Shown here: piece after piece, positions 15,843 through 25,992 of the stretch
Layout of the letters: every line of letters starts with the position of its first letter
Position numbering within the stretch: the stretch's first letter is position 1
From: an uncultured Candidatus Saccharibacteria bacterium
Lineage (GTDB): Bacteria > Patescibacteriota > Saccharimonadia > Saccharimonadales > Saccharimonadaceae
Assembly: GCA_949063825.1 (NCBI GenBank)
Contig: CARSRA010000002.1
Location: 1 to 64,000 of the forward strand
Reading direction: 5' to 3'
Length of the DNA stretch: 64,000 bases
The notes under the pieces: model-generated
Seen by the model: only the letters and a program-made list of their open reading frames with translations
The model's database searches: none
What the model was told of the DNA's origin: nothing
Translations under genes and position numbers: made by a program

Positions 15843-18656
15843 TCAGTGACTATAATCACTTATGCGTCTATCTGCGCGTTCGCGTAGGGTCTTTGGTTCG
15901 CGATGATCAATCAGTTGTATCAGCTCTGCCAGCAAATTCCCTGATTGCAGTATCATCCCGGCATCTTTCTTGTTTTCCTCTTTGTATGCGTGCTGTAATT
16001 TTGCTACCTGTGTCAGCTCGCGCCTTGCTAACCTCCAGTAATGATCCTGAAGTGCTTTTTCGTCGTCTAGCTTGATATTTTTAAACCCTTCCCAGAAACG
16101 TTCGAAGTCTTGTGGATGGAAGTGGTCATAACTTGCGGTTAGCTCCTGCAGCTTAACGATCTCTTTGAACTCGTTGTCATATGGCAGTTCTCTGCGCTCT
16201 TTCTCCGAGATGTTTCTGAGTGCGAAAGTTGCTGCGCGTTCCGTGAAACCGATCGCTGCAAGTATACTTGCATCAAGACCATACTGGTCTTGATGCTCTA
16301 GTAACCAGTCATTAGTGTATTTGACTAGCTTTCCGACATTATTCCAATCCGAGTACATCTTGTCACCTCTCGCATTGGGGTTAAGACGGATTCCGGCGTC
16401 TTGCATTAGCTTTTGCCAATTTTTGTCAGCGATATTGGGTATTTCCAAATCATTTAGTTTAGTATTTTCGGCTAAGCGCCTCAAGACGTCGATTGCTGGG
16501 ATGTCATAGGCACGTGAAAATCTGAAATCGTCATTCACCTCACCTTTGATTATCTTATTATAGTTATCAATATCATAAATACGCTCTTCTAGCTGACCAT
16601 AGAGCCCATTAGCGGTTGACGAGCATTCTTTAGCGATATCATTTAGTTCCTGCTTAGCTTTCGAAGGACTTGTAGCCCCGTAGGTATCGTAATAATTGAC
16701 CATCGCAGTTAGAAGATTATGCGTCATAGGGTCTTCGTAATGGATAAAAGAGTGATTCGGAATTACGATCCCTTCGACTGCTAGAGCATCGATCCGATTC
16801 TGTTCTAGCCGACCCGCATCACTGGTTGGTAATTCGCGACGCTGCATCAGGAGTTGATTGATATTATGTGGAGTGATCTTGGATGCCAAACAATTAAAAT
16901 CAAAATCACGAATTTTACTTTCGCCACGTAAAAAGCCAGCTCCACGAGTCCAGCTGCCGAGCGAGGGGTCGTTTTGGGCAATTCTTGGGAATAAATCCGC
17001 CTCAAGATACTCGATGAAATCTGTTTCATAATCGCGATTAAAAGCTAATTTTATTAACTTCTCGTAGAGAAGATAATTGTCGTTGGGGTCGTCTTCAATG
17101 AAGGATAATAGCTCTTCGCTTTGGGCGATATATTGATCGATGCTTTTTTGTGGGGAACTTTGATGATTGGTATTAGTTAGCATATCAAAATCACGATCCA
17201 TTATTCCATTGGCTAAAAATGATTTGATCACATTAGGGCGCGACCCGAGGAAAGGGATAATCTTTTCGTTTGCATCACGAAGTAACTCTTTTCTTGTATT
17301 TTGATCGGTATCATATCCTAATAAATGTTTGTAGGTGATTTTCTGTGCGTAAGTGAGTTCATTATTCGCAGTGATGGTTGGGAGGAGTTCTTTAAGGGCG
17401 AATTCTTGTTTTTCTTCTAGTTGTTTGGGTTTATTATCGCGTGATATACTCAGCAAGATTTCTGAACGCGTCTCGCAGGTTTCGGGGTCGGACAGTAAAG
17501 GTAGGACTTGTTCACGAAATTTTGTCGCGTTTTCATCATCTAGTCCAAAATGATAAAAATATGATTCTAATGCCGATCTTTGCTCCGGGTGGTCGGGTCC
17601 AATTTCTTGAGCCATAGTGGCTAGGCGGAGAGTTCGACGATTATCGTTGTGTCCAACTGCGCGGCAAATGATATCTGCCAGATTATCATCTCCAGCTTTG
17701 ATGCTGTTTTCGGTAATTTTAGCTAAATTTTGGAGTGAATCCGCATCGAGATTGCTTAACGTATATGTGTCGACTACACCGGATAAAAACGACCGTCTTT
17801 TATCGTTGCGACGAGCAATATCATGTTGTTCTTGCATAGCTTGGTTTCTCTCAGAGCGATCTTTTTCATAGCGATTACGATGTAATTTGTGAAGTATTTT
17901 TTCGATTAAATTCTCTCTTGGGATCACCGTTTCTTTTTCTAGGGGCATTTCAGCAAGCGAAATATCGAAACAGTGCGAGATTAATTTCAGGTCATCAGGA
18001 GTTTTATTGAAGAGTGTGTCTGAGCCTGATACGTTACCTACGACATCATAGATGTGGGCAATTCGATCCAAATCATCTATGGGCCAAAGAGGTTTTTCTT
18101 GGGTGTGGTTTGGCTGGGCGGGAGGGGAACCGGCACGAGCCGATAGATAAGCAGGATGATAACGGACATGGATCGCTAGACTTTCGGTGAATTCTTGGAA
18201 ATTGAAGGAGTTTCCGTAACGGCTCTTAAGTTGCTGGAGCTGTGCGAAAGTACCAGGATCGCTGTAATATATACCAGATTCGAAGCGGTTAAGTTTTCTA
18301 ATCTCGGCGGATGTCAATTTTATTGGTTGAGGCTCTTCCAATCCCGTCTCACTAGCTTCGATTTGCTCTTTTTGATCTAGTTCGTCGCTGATCCAATCTG
18401 TTTTATTTTCATTAGCTTCTGCGGCAAGATCGTCCCAAGTCATGGATGATTGGTTCGGATTCAATTCAGCCAAGCTGCCCCAATCTGTTTTATTTTCATT
18501 AGCTTCTGCGGCAAGATCGTCCCAAGTCATGGATGATTGGTTCGGATTCAATTCAGCCAAGCTGCCCCAATCGTTTGCTTCAGTATTGATATTGTTTATC
18601 GAGCCCGGAGACTCTTCGCGTTGATTTGAGCCCAGATGTTTAACCATTTCCGTCAT
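15843..18656 (-). CDS. Large unknown protein with exact tandem repeat near N-terminus
   Basis: A 937-residue acidic protein, probably soluble and cytoplasmic; I see no signal peptide or membrane helix and do not recognise the family. The first 120 residues hold two identical 29-residue repeats (SLAELNPNQSSMTWDDLAAE plus nine more), encoded by an exact 87-bp duplication, and a third partial copy. The rest is helical, rich in Asp, Glu, Leu and Arg. It is the longest unknown in the window and lies opposite the flanking genes, converging with the helicase (4 nt apart). The ATG at 18656 is 6 nt from a TATAAT box, so the mRNA is likely leaderless. The repeat suggests a short linear interaction motif (MTWDDLA). 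Confidence 0.85.
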   Translation of the reverse strand: MTEMVKHLGSNQREESPGSINNINTEANDWGSLAELNPNQSSMTWDDLAAEANENKTDWGSLAELNPNQSSMTWDDLAAEANENKTDWISDELDQKEQIEASETGLEEPQPIKLTSAEIRKLNRFESGIYYSDPGTFAQLQQLKSRYGNSFNFQEFTESLAIHVRYHPAYLSARAGSPPAQPNHTQEKPLWPIDDLDRIAHIYDVVGNVSGSDTLFNKTPDDLKLISHCFDISLAEMPLEKETVIPRENLIEKILHKLHRNRYEKDRSERNQAMQEQHDIARRNDKRRSFLSGVVDTYTLSNLDADSLQNLAKITENSIKAGDDNLADIICRAVGHNDNRRTLRLATMAQEIGPDHPEQRSALESYFYHFGLDDENATKFREQVLPLLSDPETCETRSEILLSISRDNKPKQLEEKQEFALKELLPTITANNELTYAQKITYKHLLGYDTDQNTRKELLRDANEKIIPFLGSRPNVIKSFLANGIMDRDFDMLTNTNHQSSPQKSIDQYIAQSEELLSFIEDDPNDNYLLYEKLIKLAFNRDYETDFIEYLEADLFPRIAQNDPSLGSWTRGAGFLRGESKIRDFDFNCLASKITPHNINQLLMQRRELPTSDAGRLEQNRIDALAVEGIVIPNHSFIHYEDPMTHNLLTAMVNYYDTYGATSPSKAKQELNDIAKECSSTANGLYGQLEERIYDIDNYNKIIKGEVNDDFRFSRAYDIPAIDVLRRLAENTKLNDLEIPNIADKNWQKLMQDAGIRLNPNARGDKMYSDWNNVGKLVKYTNDWLLEHQDQYGLDASILAAIGFTERAATFALRNISEKERRELPYDNEFKEIVKLQELTASYDHFHPQDFERFWEGFKNIKLDDEKALQDHYWRLARRELTQVAKLQHAYKEENKKDAGMILQSGNLLAELIQLIDHREPKTLRERADRRISDYSH
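18394..18567 (-). repeat. Exact 87-bp tandem duplication (two units)
   Basis: Units 18394-18480 and 18481-18567 match base for base by eye. 87 is a multiple of three, so the frame is kept and each unit encodes 29 residues. Perfect identity means either a recent duplication or ongoing homogenisation. Confidence 0.9.
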
Positions 18657-18662
18657 AGTGCC

Positions 18663-18698
18663 ATTATAGCATGTAAACCCCCTATGTAAACCCCCTAT
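18663..18698 (-). promoter_or_regulatory. Leaderless promoter with duplicated 13-bp element
   Basis: On the minus strand: TTTACA (18685-18690), a 16-nt spacer, extended -10 TGCTATAAT (hexamer 18663-18668) and the ATG 6 nt later. On the plus strand GTAAACCCCCTAT occurs twice in tandem, at 18673-18685 and 18686-18698, covering spacer and -35. This looks like a direct-repeat operator, or a duplication that created a second -35. Confidence 0.6.
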
Positions 18699-18816
18699 TA
18701 AAATCTTGGATATTATGATAAAATTAGTTGAAATCTATTATGATCTACCAAATCTGCCGTCTAGGTATGGAGTTATTTGGAGACACAAAGTAAGGAATAT
18801 ATAAGAAGGGAACTAC

Positions 18817-20916
18817 ATGGCAAGTGAAGTCAAAGACCTGAATAAGCTTCGCAATATTGGGATCATTGCCCATATTGATGCGGGCAAAACTACCACCACC
18901 GAGGCGATCCTTTATCGTACCGGTCTAAAGCATAAGATTGATCTCGTCAAAGGTGGTACTGGTGGTGCTACTACCGACTGGATGGAGCAAGAGAAGGATC
19001 GTGGCATTACGATTACATCTGCGGCGGTGACGGCAGAATGGAAAGGTCACAAGATCAACGTCATTGACACTCCGGGTCACATTGACTTTACGGCCGAAGT
19101 AGAGCGTAGTTTACGCGTGCTCGATGGCGCAGTCGCCGTATTTGATGGTAAGATGGGTGTAGAGGCGCAGTCGGAGACGGTTTGGCGTCAAGCAACCAAA
19201 TATGGTATTCCGCGCATCTGTTTCGTAAATAAAATCAATCAGATTGGTGGCGATTTCTATAAATCGCTTGATAGTATCCATAAGCGCCTCAGTCGCAATG
19301 CGGTAGCGGTGCACCTGCCGATTGGTTTCGAGAAAGACATTTGTGGTGTTGTCGATTTGATCGATATGAAGGCTTATACCTATAAGGATTACGCTGATCA
19401 TGAATTGACTGTTGGCGAAATTCCGGCTGATATGCTTGAGAAGGCTAAAAATGCCCGTTCAATGCTAGTAGAAGAAGCGGTCCAGGCCGATGAAACTCTG
19501 ATGGAGAAATTCTTTAACCAAGGAGAGGACGCTATCTCCGAGGTAGAGCTTAAGGCGGCATTACGTAAGCGTGTGCTCGAAGGTGATTTCTTCCTCGTCA
19601 CTGGTGGCGATGGTCGCGGTGTAATCGTAGAAAAAGTGCTTGATCTCATTACTGATTTCTTGCCGAGTCCGCTTGACCGCGATCAGGGCAAGACTGTTGG
19701 CATTAACCCAAAGACCGGCGATCAAGAGATTCGCGAGGCTAAAGATTCCGAACCACTAACTGCGCTTGCCTTTAAGATTGCGACCGATCCATTTGTTGGT
19801 AAGCTGATCTTTATTCGTGTTTACGCTGGCGTGATGAAGACTAGTAGTACTATTTTGAATGCTACTACGGGCGACAAGGAACGCGTAGGCCGTATCGTGC
19901 GTATGTTTGCTGATAAGCGCGAAGAAATTTCGGAGATTACCGCTGGTGATATTGCTGCGGTGGTTGGTTTGAAAGACACGACAACTGGTACTACGATTTG
20001 TGATCCAGCACATCCGATCCATCTTGAGAGCATTGAATTCCCGGACCCACCTGTAAGTATTGCTGTAGAACCAAAAGCAAAAAGTGATCAGGAAAAAATG
20101 GCTCTCGGTTTGCAAAAGCTCGTCGAAGAGGATCCAACTCTCCGTGTACATACCGATGAGGAAACTGGTCAAACCATTATCTCTGGTATGGGCGAGCTTC
20201 ACCTCGAGATTGCGATCGATCGTCTCCAGAAAGAGCATGGCGTTGAAGCTAATACAGGTGCGCCGCAGGTAGCTTATCGTGAGACGATTCGGGGCACTGC
20301 TGAAGCTCAAGGTAAACATGTCAAGCAGTCCGGTGGTCGCGGTCAATACGGTGATGTATGGATCAAATTTGAGCCGAATGAGACTGGTAAAGGTTTTGAG
20401 TTTATCGATCAGATTAAAGGTGGTGTGGTTCCGCAGGAATATCGTAAGCCGGTTCAGCAAGGTATTGTGGAAGCCTTGAATGGAGGTGTCATTGCTGGGT
20501 ACCCAGTAGTTGACGTCAAAGCAACACTTTATGATGGTAGCTACCACGATGTTGACTCAAGCGAGCTAGCCTTTAAGCTGGCCGGTAGCTTGGCGACTCG
20601 TGAGGGAATTAAGAAGGCGCAGCCAGTTTTGCTTGAGCCGGTTATGAAACTCGAAGTCACTACTCCGGAAGATTTCATGGGTGATGTGATTGGGGATATT
20701 AACTCACGCCGAGGTCGAGTTGATAGTATGGAAGATCTGACTGGCGGAGCGAAGCTAATTAAAGCTTTTGTACCACTAGCGAATCTCTTTGGTTATACTT
20801 CGGATCTACGTTCTATGTCGCAGGGTCGCGCAGCTAGCTCGATGGAGCTTTATGGCTATGAGGAGGTACCGCCAAACGTAGCACAAGAAGTGATTGAAAA
20901 GCGAAATACGAAATAG
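18817..20916 (+). CDS. fusA: Translation elongation factor G
   Basis: EF-G (699 residues) drives GTP-dependent translocation on the ribosome. The G domain has [16 protein letters not shown] (G1), [10 protein letters not shown] (G2), DTPGHIDF (G3) and the [10 protein letters not shown] segment in place of the usual NKxD; domains II-V follow at normal length. In most bacteria fusA follows rpsL-rpsG; here those are 32 kb away. GAAGGGA precedes the ATG at good spacing. A strong terminator follows. Confidence 0.97.
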   Translation: MASEVKDLNKLRNIGIIAHIDAGKTTTTEAILYRTGLKHKIDLVKGGTGGATTDWMEQEKDRGITITSAAVTAEWKGHKINVIDTPGHIDFTAEVERSLRVLDGAVAVFDGKMGVEAQSETVWRQATKYGIPRICFVNKINQIGGDFYKSLDSIHKRLSRNAVAVHLPIGFEKDICGVVDLIDMKAYTYKDYADHELTVGEIPADMLEKAKNARSMLVEEAVQADETLMEKFFNQGEDAISEVELKAALRKRVLEGDFFLVTGGDGRGVIVEKVLDLITDFLPSPLDRDQGKTVGINPKTGDQEIREAKDSEPLTALAFKIATDPFVGKLIFIRVYAGVMKTSSTILNATTGDKERVGRIVRMFADKREEISEITAGDIAAVVGLKDTTTGTTICDPAHPIHLESIEFPDPPVSIAVEPKAKSDQEKMALGLQKLVEEDPTLRVHTDEETGQTIISGMGELHLEIAIDRLQKEHGVEANTGAPQVAYRETIRGTAEAQGKHVKQSGGRGQYGDVWIKFEPNETGKGFEFIDQIKGGVVPQEYRKPVQQGIVEALNGGVIAGYPVVDVKATLYDGSYHDVDSSELAFKLAGSLATREGIKKAQPVLLEPVMKLEVTTPEDFMGDVIGDINSRRGRVDSMEDLTGGAKLIKAFVPLANLFGYTSDLRSMSQGRAASSMELYGYEEVPPNVAQEVIEKRNTK

Positions 20917-20931
20917 CACGCAAAACTAATT

Positions 20932-20958
20932 AAAAGAGGCTCCAATAGGGCCTCTTTT
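20932..20958 (+). terminator. Rho-independent terminator after fusA
   Basis: AAAAGAGGC pairs with GCCTCTTTT across a 9-nt loop, 16 nt after the fusA stop. Confidence 0.88.
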
Positions 20959-20991
20959 ATGATATATCGAATAGTGGTAGAAGCTAACGAT

Positions 20992-21020
20992 TTTACAGTA
21001 GAGATTTTACGGTATAGAAT
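20992..21020 (+). promoter_or_regulatory. Promoter of the two-component/ABC operon (leaderless)
   Basis: TTTACA (20992-20997), a 17-nt spacer and TAGAAT (21015-21020). The ATG at 21027 begins 6 nt after the box. No Shine-Dalgarno sequence fits between. Confidence 0.6.
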
Positions 21021-21026
21021 ATAAGT

Positions 21027-21710
21027 ATGACAAGAGTACTAATAATTGAGGATGAGCCGGAAATTCGTCGGGTCTTAGGTGAAATTTTGGTCGGGGCCGG
21101 ATATGAGGCTTTGGAAATCGCAAATTTTGAAAATTTAGATCAAATTAGTACTGAAGTCGGTGAATTGCAGCCGGATTTGATTTTGCTCGATCTTGGTCTT
21201 GCGGGACTAAGCGGACTTGAGTTACTACGACGCTTGAGGAGTACTTCAAATATACCGGTGATCATTTTGACCGGAAATAGTACTGAGTCGAGCGAACTGC
21301 TCGCTATGGGCTACGGTGCGGATGATTTCATCTTGAAACCGTATAAATCCGAAATTTTATTATTGAGAATTCGAGCAGTCCTGAGGCGCACTATGGAGGG
21401 GGCTCATCAAGATATTTATAATTTTGCGGGTGCTAGGATCGATTTGGCACGTGGGGCAATATCGTTTCAGAAGCGACGCATACATCTAACAAAGAACGAA
21501 ATGGTTATTTTGCGACAATTATTGGAAGAGCGTGGCGGGATCGTCTCACGTGAGACTTTAATGACTGAACTTTGGAATAATCAAGAATATATTAATGATA
21601 ATGCGCTCACTGTGAACGTTAGTCGTTTACGTACGAAGCTGGAAAAACTGATTGGCAGAAATGTTATTGAGACTCATAAAGGCCTTGGCTATAGCTTAGT
21701 GGGGGATTAG
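21027..21710 (+). CDS. OmpR/PhoB-type response regulator
   Basis: A 227-residue DNA-binding regulator. The receiver domain (about 1-115) has the acidic pair in EDEPEIRR, the phosphoacceptor Asp55 in LILLDLGL, Thr in ILTGN and Lys in FILKPYKSE. The C-terminal winged helix (about 130-227) ends with the usual ETHKGLGYSLVGD. It is followed, with a one-base overlap, by its histidine kinase and then by an ABC transporter. That order is typical of BceRS-type antimicrobial-peptide response modules. Confidence 0.92.
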   Translation: MTRVLIIEDEPEIRRVLGEILVGAGYEALEIANFENLDQISTEVGELQPDLILLDLGLAGLSGLELLRRLRSTSNIPVIILTGNSTESSELLAMGYGADDFILKPYKSEILLLRIRAVLRRTMEGAHQDIYNFAGARIDLARGAISFQKRRIHLTKNEMVILRQLLEERGGIVSRETLMTELWNNQEYINDNALTVNVSRLRTKLEKLIGRNVIETHKGLGYSLVGD

Positions 21711-22738
21711 TGAAAGATTTTTCTTTTAAATACTATTTGTATGATCGAGCCATAGAGATACTAAGCTTGATCGTGATGGCTGTTTTGGTTTTAGGGTTAT
21801 GCCAGATTTTTGGGCTTAAATCTGAAGCTGTCATTATGGTTGCTATCTTGATTTTTGTTGCGATATTAGGTGTAATCTGCTTTGGTTATTTTCGGCAGAG
21901 ATATTTTTATCGAAACTTACGGGTAAATTTAGCTAAATTGGATCAATCTTATCTAATAGCGGAGGTGCTCGACCGCCCAGATTTTCTCGATGGGAAGATC
22001 TTGTATGATGTTTGTTATGAACTTGGTAAATCGATGCTTGAAAACGTTAGTAAAAACGAACAAGTGTGTCAGGATTTTTCTGATTATATAGAACTTTGGA
22101 TTCATGAGATTAAAAGTCCCCTTGCGGCACTAAACTTGCTGGCTGAAAAAGGGCGATTGCGATCAGGGCGCGAACTTACACGCGAGCTAGCGCGGATAGA
22201 TAATTTGACTGAACAAATCTTATATTTTATGCGTGCGGAGAGTTCAGCTAAGGACTATTTATTCCAGGGATGTAACTTGAGCGAGGTAGTTAAGGCGGTT
22301 TTACTGACATATCGTACGCAGATTCAGCTTCAAAATATGGAAATTGAGACGCGTAATTTAGATAGAAATGTGATGAGTGATGTAAAATGGCTTAAGTTCA
22401 TGATCTCACAGGTGCTTGCAAATGCGTTAAAATATCAGGCAAAGAAAATCACGTTTTCAGCAGAACAGGCGCAGCGAATGACTATACTAAAAATCCGTGA
22501 TGACGGAATCGGTATTCCGGCAGAGGACCTACCCAGGGTGTTTGACAAGACGTTTACGGGGAAAAATGGCCATGGTAAAAATGGCGAGCACTCGACTGGC
22601 ATGGGGCTCTATATTGTGAAGACCTTGGCTGATAAAATGGGGCATAAGGTTGAAATCAATTCAAAAATAGGAGATGACTCTTTTACGGAAGTACGCTTTG
22701 TTTTTGGTGAGCATGAATATTACAAAAATGTTCGCTAG
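21710..22738 (+). CDS. Bce-type intramembrane-sensing histidine kinase
   Basis: A 342-residue membrane kinase. Two N-terminal helices (about 13-35 and 38-62) are joined by only a few residues, leaving no real extracellular sensor. This is the hallmark of BceS-like kinases, which sense through their partner ABC transporter. His132 lies in the H-box WIHEIKSPLAALN; the ATPase domain has N (SQVLANALKYQ), G1 (DDGIGIP) and G2 (GMGLYIVK) boxes. The GTG start overlaps the regulator's stop. The signal is inferred to be a peptide or flux through the adjacent transporter. Confidence 0.9.
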   Translation: MKDFSFKYYLYDRAIEILSLIVMAVLVLGLCQIFGLKSEAVIMVAILIFVAILGVICFGYFRQRYFYRNLRVNLAKLDQSYLIAEVLDRPDFLDGKILYDVCYELGKSMLENVSKNEQVCQDFSDYIELWIHEIKSPLAALNLLAEKGRLRSGRELTRELARIDNLTEQILYFMRAESSAKDYLFQGCNLSEVVKAVLLTYRTQIQLQNMEIETRNLDRNVMSDVKWLKFMISQVLANALKYQAKKITFSAEQAQRMTILKIRDDGIGIPAEDLPRVFDKTFTGKNGHGKNGEHSTGMGLYIVKTLADKMGHKVEINSKIGDDSFTEVRFVFGEHEYYKNVR

Positions 22739-22799
22739 TTGTAAGGTTCCACAAACGACAAATAGCCCCGGAGTCTATAGAATGAAGTAAAGGAGTATT

Positions 22800-23678
22800 A
22801 TGAAACAGTTAACTACGATAAAAAAATCCGTTTCAACTAATAAATCGGTTGAACCTAAATCACCTAAAAAGAAAGGGGCAAAAGAACAGAAAAAGCCGCA
22901 TTGTCAGATTGGTGGTGAGCCAGTATTGAAGCTTGAAAATGTGGAAAAATATTATGGTAGTCGTTCGGCACTAACAAAGGCGGTGGATCGAATTTCATTT
23001 GAGATTGATCGCCAAGAGTTCGTGGCGATTATGGGTGCAAGCGGTTCCGGTAAAACCACTTTGCTTAACTGTATTGCGACGATTGATCGCGTTACGGCTG
23101 GAAAAATCTATGTTGGTGGTGAAGACATTACTCGATTGCGGGGCGAAAAGCTAAACCGCTTTCGACGTGAAGAATTGGGTTTTATCTTCCAAGATTTTAA
23201 TCTACTAGACACCCTAACGGCGCGCGAGAATATCGCTTTGGCGCTTGCAATACAGAAAGTGCATCCACTTGAAATTACCGATCGCGTCGAAAAGATTAGT
23301 GCGCAGTTAGGCATTACAACGGTTCTAGATAAATTCCCCTATCAAATGTCGGGTGGGCAAAAACAACGTGTAGCTTCGGCACGAGCAATTATTACTGATC
23401 CGAAGTTAATATTAGCTGATGAGCCGACCGGTGCGCTTGATTCACGCTCGGCTAGGGTGTTGCTTGAGCAATTCGAAGAATTAAATCAGTGTTTTGGTTC
23501 GACGATTTTGATGGTGACACATGATGCATTTGCGGCGTCTTATGCCAAGCGAGTAATCTTCCTAAAGGATGGTAAAATCTTTAACGAAATTCGTCGCGGC
23601 GAACATGATCGTAAGCAATTCTTTGATCAGATCATCGATGTGGTGACAGCGCTAGGAGGGGATACGAATGTTCTTTAA
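22800..23678 (+). CDS. ABC transporter ATP-binding protein (BceA/MacB-like)
   Basis: A 292-residue ATPase. After a Lys-rich N-terminal extension of about 38 residues, unusual for the family, come Walker [10 protein letters not shown], the Q-loop in [10 protein letters not shown], the signature [13 protein letters not shown], Walker [12 protein letters not shown] and the switch His in VTHDAFAA. It pairs with the FtsX-type permease, whose ATG overlaps its last 11 bases. A good ribosome-binding site (AAAGGAG) precedes the ATG. Family knowledge points to export of, or resistance to, cell-envelope-active peptides. Confidence 0.92.
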   Translation: MKQLTTIKKSVSTNKSVEPKSPKKKGAKEQKKPHCQIGGEPVLKLENVEKYYGSRSALTKAVDRISFEIDRQEFVAIMGASGSGKTTLLNCIATIDRVTAGKIYVGGEDITRLRGEKLNRFRREELGFIFQDFNLLDTLTARENIALALAIQKVHPLEITDRVEKISAQLGITTVLDKFPYQMSGGQKQRVASARAIITDPKLILADEPTGALDSRSARVLLEQFEELNQCFGSTILMVTHDAFAASYAKRVIFLKDGKIFNEIRRGEHDRKQFFDQIIDVVTALGGDTNVL

Positions 23679-25668
23679 ATTAGCGCTGCGCAATATCAAA
23701 CGCAGTCTCAAAGATTATGCGATTTATTTCTTTACATTAGTACTAGGGGTAGCAATCTTTTATATTTTTAATGCTCTAGATAGTCAGACTGTGATGCTAG
23801 GGCTGAGCGATTATATGTCGGAAGTCGTAAAACTTATGACAAGTGTGTTGGCTGGAGTTAGTGTATTTGTGGCTTTCGTGTTAGGCTTTTTGATAATTTA
23901 CGCTTCACGTTTTTTAATCAAACGCCGTAGTCAAGAGTTTGGTACATATATGACCCTCGGTATGGGTAAGCGCAAGATTGCGATGATTATTTTGTTAGAG
24001 ACTTTGCTAATTGGGGCGGTCTCGCTGAGTGTCGGATTGCTGATTGGTGTAGGTTTGTCGCAATTTACGAGCACTTTAGTCGCTGGTATATTTGAAGCCG
24101 ATATGACGCAATTCCATTTTGTCTTTTCTCCTGAAGCCTGTATTAAAACGCTGGTATATTTTGCAATTATCTTTACGGTGGTTATGTTGCTGGATACTGT
24201 GATGGTGGCACGTCAACGTTTAATTAAATTACTACAAGCTAAGCGGATGGCAGAGACTGTAAAAGTGCGTAAAACCTCAATGGCTATCGTTATTTTTACT
24301 CTCGGTATTGTAATGTTAGGTTGGGCTTACTGGATGGTTACCCTCAATTCGTCTAAGCTTGACGATTCCAATATTCTATGGGTGCTAGGGGCTGGTGCAC
24401 TGGGGACGACTTTATTTGTTTGGTCGGTGGCTACGATTATATTGAAGTTATTACAGAACACGAAATTATATAATCGTGATGTGAATGCCTTTACGCTGCG
24501 ACAGTTTAGTAGCGCAGTAAATACGTCTGTATTAGCGATAACCGTAATTAGCTTGATGTTGTTTGTGACTATTTGTGTGTCGGTTTCGGCAATTTCAATT
24601 CATGAGAGTATGACAGCGAAGCTCGATCAAGCGATGCCGGTTGATATTGAATTCCCGGCAACTTTGGCCGACGAGAGCGAATCAGTAGAAGTGATGAAGC
24701 TCTACGGGATTGATCTTGGCGCGGCGATCAAGGAGCAGGCAAAATATGAAGTATCTTATAGTGATGATTTGACGTACGGGGATTTATTGAATGGGGTAAT
24801 GTCGCCAGGGGAATTTACGCTCTTTAATACTCAAGGTGTGATCCCGATGATGCATATCGGTGATTATAATGCGATTGCTGATTTGTTCCATAATGAAAAA
24901 ATTGAGCTTGATAATAATGAGTATATAATTGTGGCCAATTTTCAGCCTATGGTAGAAATATTAGAAAAGGCCCTAGTGGCGGATGTCCGTATCGAGTTTG
25001 GTGGGGAGGTTTTACATCCAGCGTCGGCAAAAGTGACAGATGGAATGTATCAATTATCCAGCACTGCAAATGCAAATACCGGAATTGTAATCGTGCCAGA
25101 CGATATTGAATTCCCCGAAGATGATGCTTTTGAATATATTGTAGGAAATTTTAAAGATAATGTGGATGCCAATGATCTAACGGATAGAATCCTAAAGATA
25201 CGCGATCAAGAATTACAGAATACCGCAAAGTACTTCATGATCGAGACGAAGCAAAATCTTCTAAATTCGAATATTGGTTTAAAGGCGATAGTAACTTTTG
25301 TGGCATTGTATCTCGGAATTATTTTCCTGATCGCTAGTGCTGCTCTCTTGGCTCTAAAACAGCTCACTGAGAGTAGCGACAATCGTGCTAAATATGTGAT
25401 TCTGCAAAAACTTGGGGCGGATAGTAAAATGATTAATCACGCTCTAGCTTGGCAAATTGGAATTTTCTTCGCGCTACCACTTGTGATAGCAGTAGTTCAC
25501 TCAATTTTTGGAATCATTTTCTGTGATGAAGTTCTAGAATTCTTCGGCGGGGTTAAGATTGGCGGTGCGGTAGTCATGATCGGTGGAGTTTTCTTGGCGG
25601 TTTATGGCGGTTATTTCCTGATCACGTATTTTGCCAGTAAAAGAATGATCAGGGAGCGTAGGGTATAA
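23668..25668 (+). CDS. FtsX-like ABC permease (BceB-type)
   Basis: A 666-residue permease with an N-terminal helix, three helices before about residue 190, further helices at about 205-280 and 285-310, a large extracytoplasmic domain (about 315-535) and three C-terminal helices. The FtsX-type pattern RRSQEFGTYMTLGMGKRKI follows helix 2 and LQKLGADSKMI lies near the end. The total fits BceB (ten helices with a large domain between 7 and 8). With the kinase it would form the sensing and detoxifying complex. GGAGGGG precedes the overlapping ATG. Confidence 0.88.
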   Translation: MFFKLALRNIKRSLKDYAIYFFTLVLGVAIFYIFNALDSQTVMLGLSDYMSEVVKLMTSVLAGVSVFVAFVLGFLIIYASRFLIKRRSQEFGTYMTLGMGKRKIAMIILLETLLIGAVSLSVGLLIGVGLSQFTSTLVAGIFEADMTQFHFVFSPEACIKTLVYFAIIFTVVMLLDTVMVARQRLIKLLQAKRMAETVKVRKTSMAIVIFTLGIVMLGWAYWMVTLNSSKLDDSNILWVLGAGALGTTLFVWSVATIILKLLQNTKLYNRDVNAFTLRQFSSAVNTSVLAITVISLMLFVTICVSVSAISIHESMTAKLDQAMPVDIEFPATLADESESVEVMKLYGIDLGAAIKEQAKYEVSYSDDLTYGDLLNGVMSPGEFTLFNTQGVIPMMHIGDYNAIADLFHNEKIELDNNEYIIVANFQPMVEILEKALVADVRIEFGGEVLHPASAKVTDGMYQLSSTANANTGIVIVPDDIEFPEDDAFEYIVGNFKDNVDANDLTDRILKIRDQELQNTAKYFMIETKQNLLNSNIGLKAIVTFVALYLGIIFLIASAALLALKQLTESSDNRAKYVILQKLGADSKMINHALAWQIGIFFALPLVIAVVHSIFGIIFCDEVLEFFGGVKIGGAVVMIGGVFLAVYGGYFLITYFASKRMIRERRV

Positions 25669-25696
25669 CGCAAGAACATACCGAACACATATCTTG

Positions 25697-25734
25697 GTAT
25701 AGAGTGTCTCATAGTAGACCCTCTATACTGTTTT
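25697..25734 (+). terminator. Terminator after the ABC/two-component operon
   Basis: GTATAGAG and CTCTATAC pair across 16 nt and are followed by TGTTTT. The T-run is modest. Confidence 0.6.
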
Positions 25735-25746
25735 AGGGTTTATATC

Positions 25747-25775
25747 TTTGCGAAAACAGTATTATAATATATAAT
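25747..25775 (+). promoter_or_regulatory. Promoter of the small membrane protein/rmuC operon (leaderless)
   Basis: TTTGCG (25747-25752), a 17-nt spacer, TATAAT (25770-25775), and the ATG at 25783, 7 nt after the box. A second TATAAT lies at 25763-25768. Confidence 0.55.
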
Positions 25776-25782
25776 ATTAGTT

Positions 25783-25989
25783 ATGGTAAACTTAGATTTC
25801 GGTGAAATCATCCTATCGGCACTTGTCCCGATCTTTTATTTTACGATGTGTGGTGTGGGAGTTTGGTTTTTATGGCATATACGAGGTCGTCAGCCAGGCA
25901 ATAATCGTTATGCAGCGATGATCTACGGCGGAATTGCGGCATGTATTATCCTCATGCTATTAGGGTTCAAGATTTTTGGGATTTTGTAA
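25783..25989 (+). CDS. Small two-helix membrane protein
   Basis: A 68-residue protein with two hydrophobic helices (about 9-31 and 45-67) joined by a basic loop containing RGRQPGNNRY. Function unknown. It has its own promoter, sits 3 nt before rmuC and looks co-transcribed with it. I recognise no family. Confidence 0.65.
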   Translation: MVNLDFGEIILSALVPIFYFTMCGVGVWFLWHIRGRQPGNNRYAAMIYGGIAACIILMLLGFKIFGIL

Positions 25990-25992
25990 TAG

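Noticed and set aside
19756..20547. 263-codon minus-strand open frame inside fusA
   Set aside because: It is antisense to conserved EF-G codons, has no promoter or ribosome-binding site and its product resembles nothing; a shadow of codon bias.
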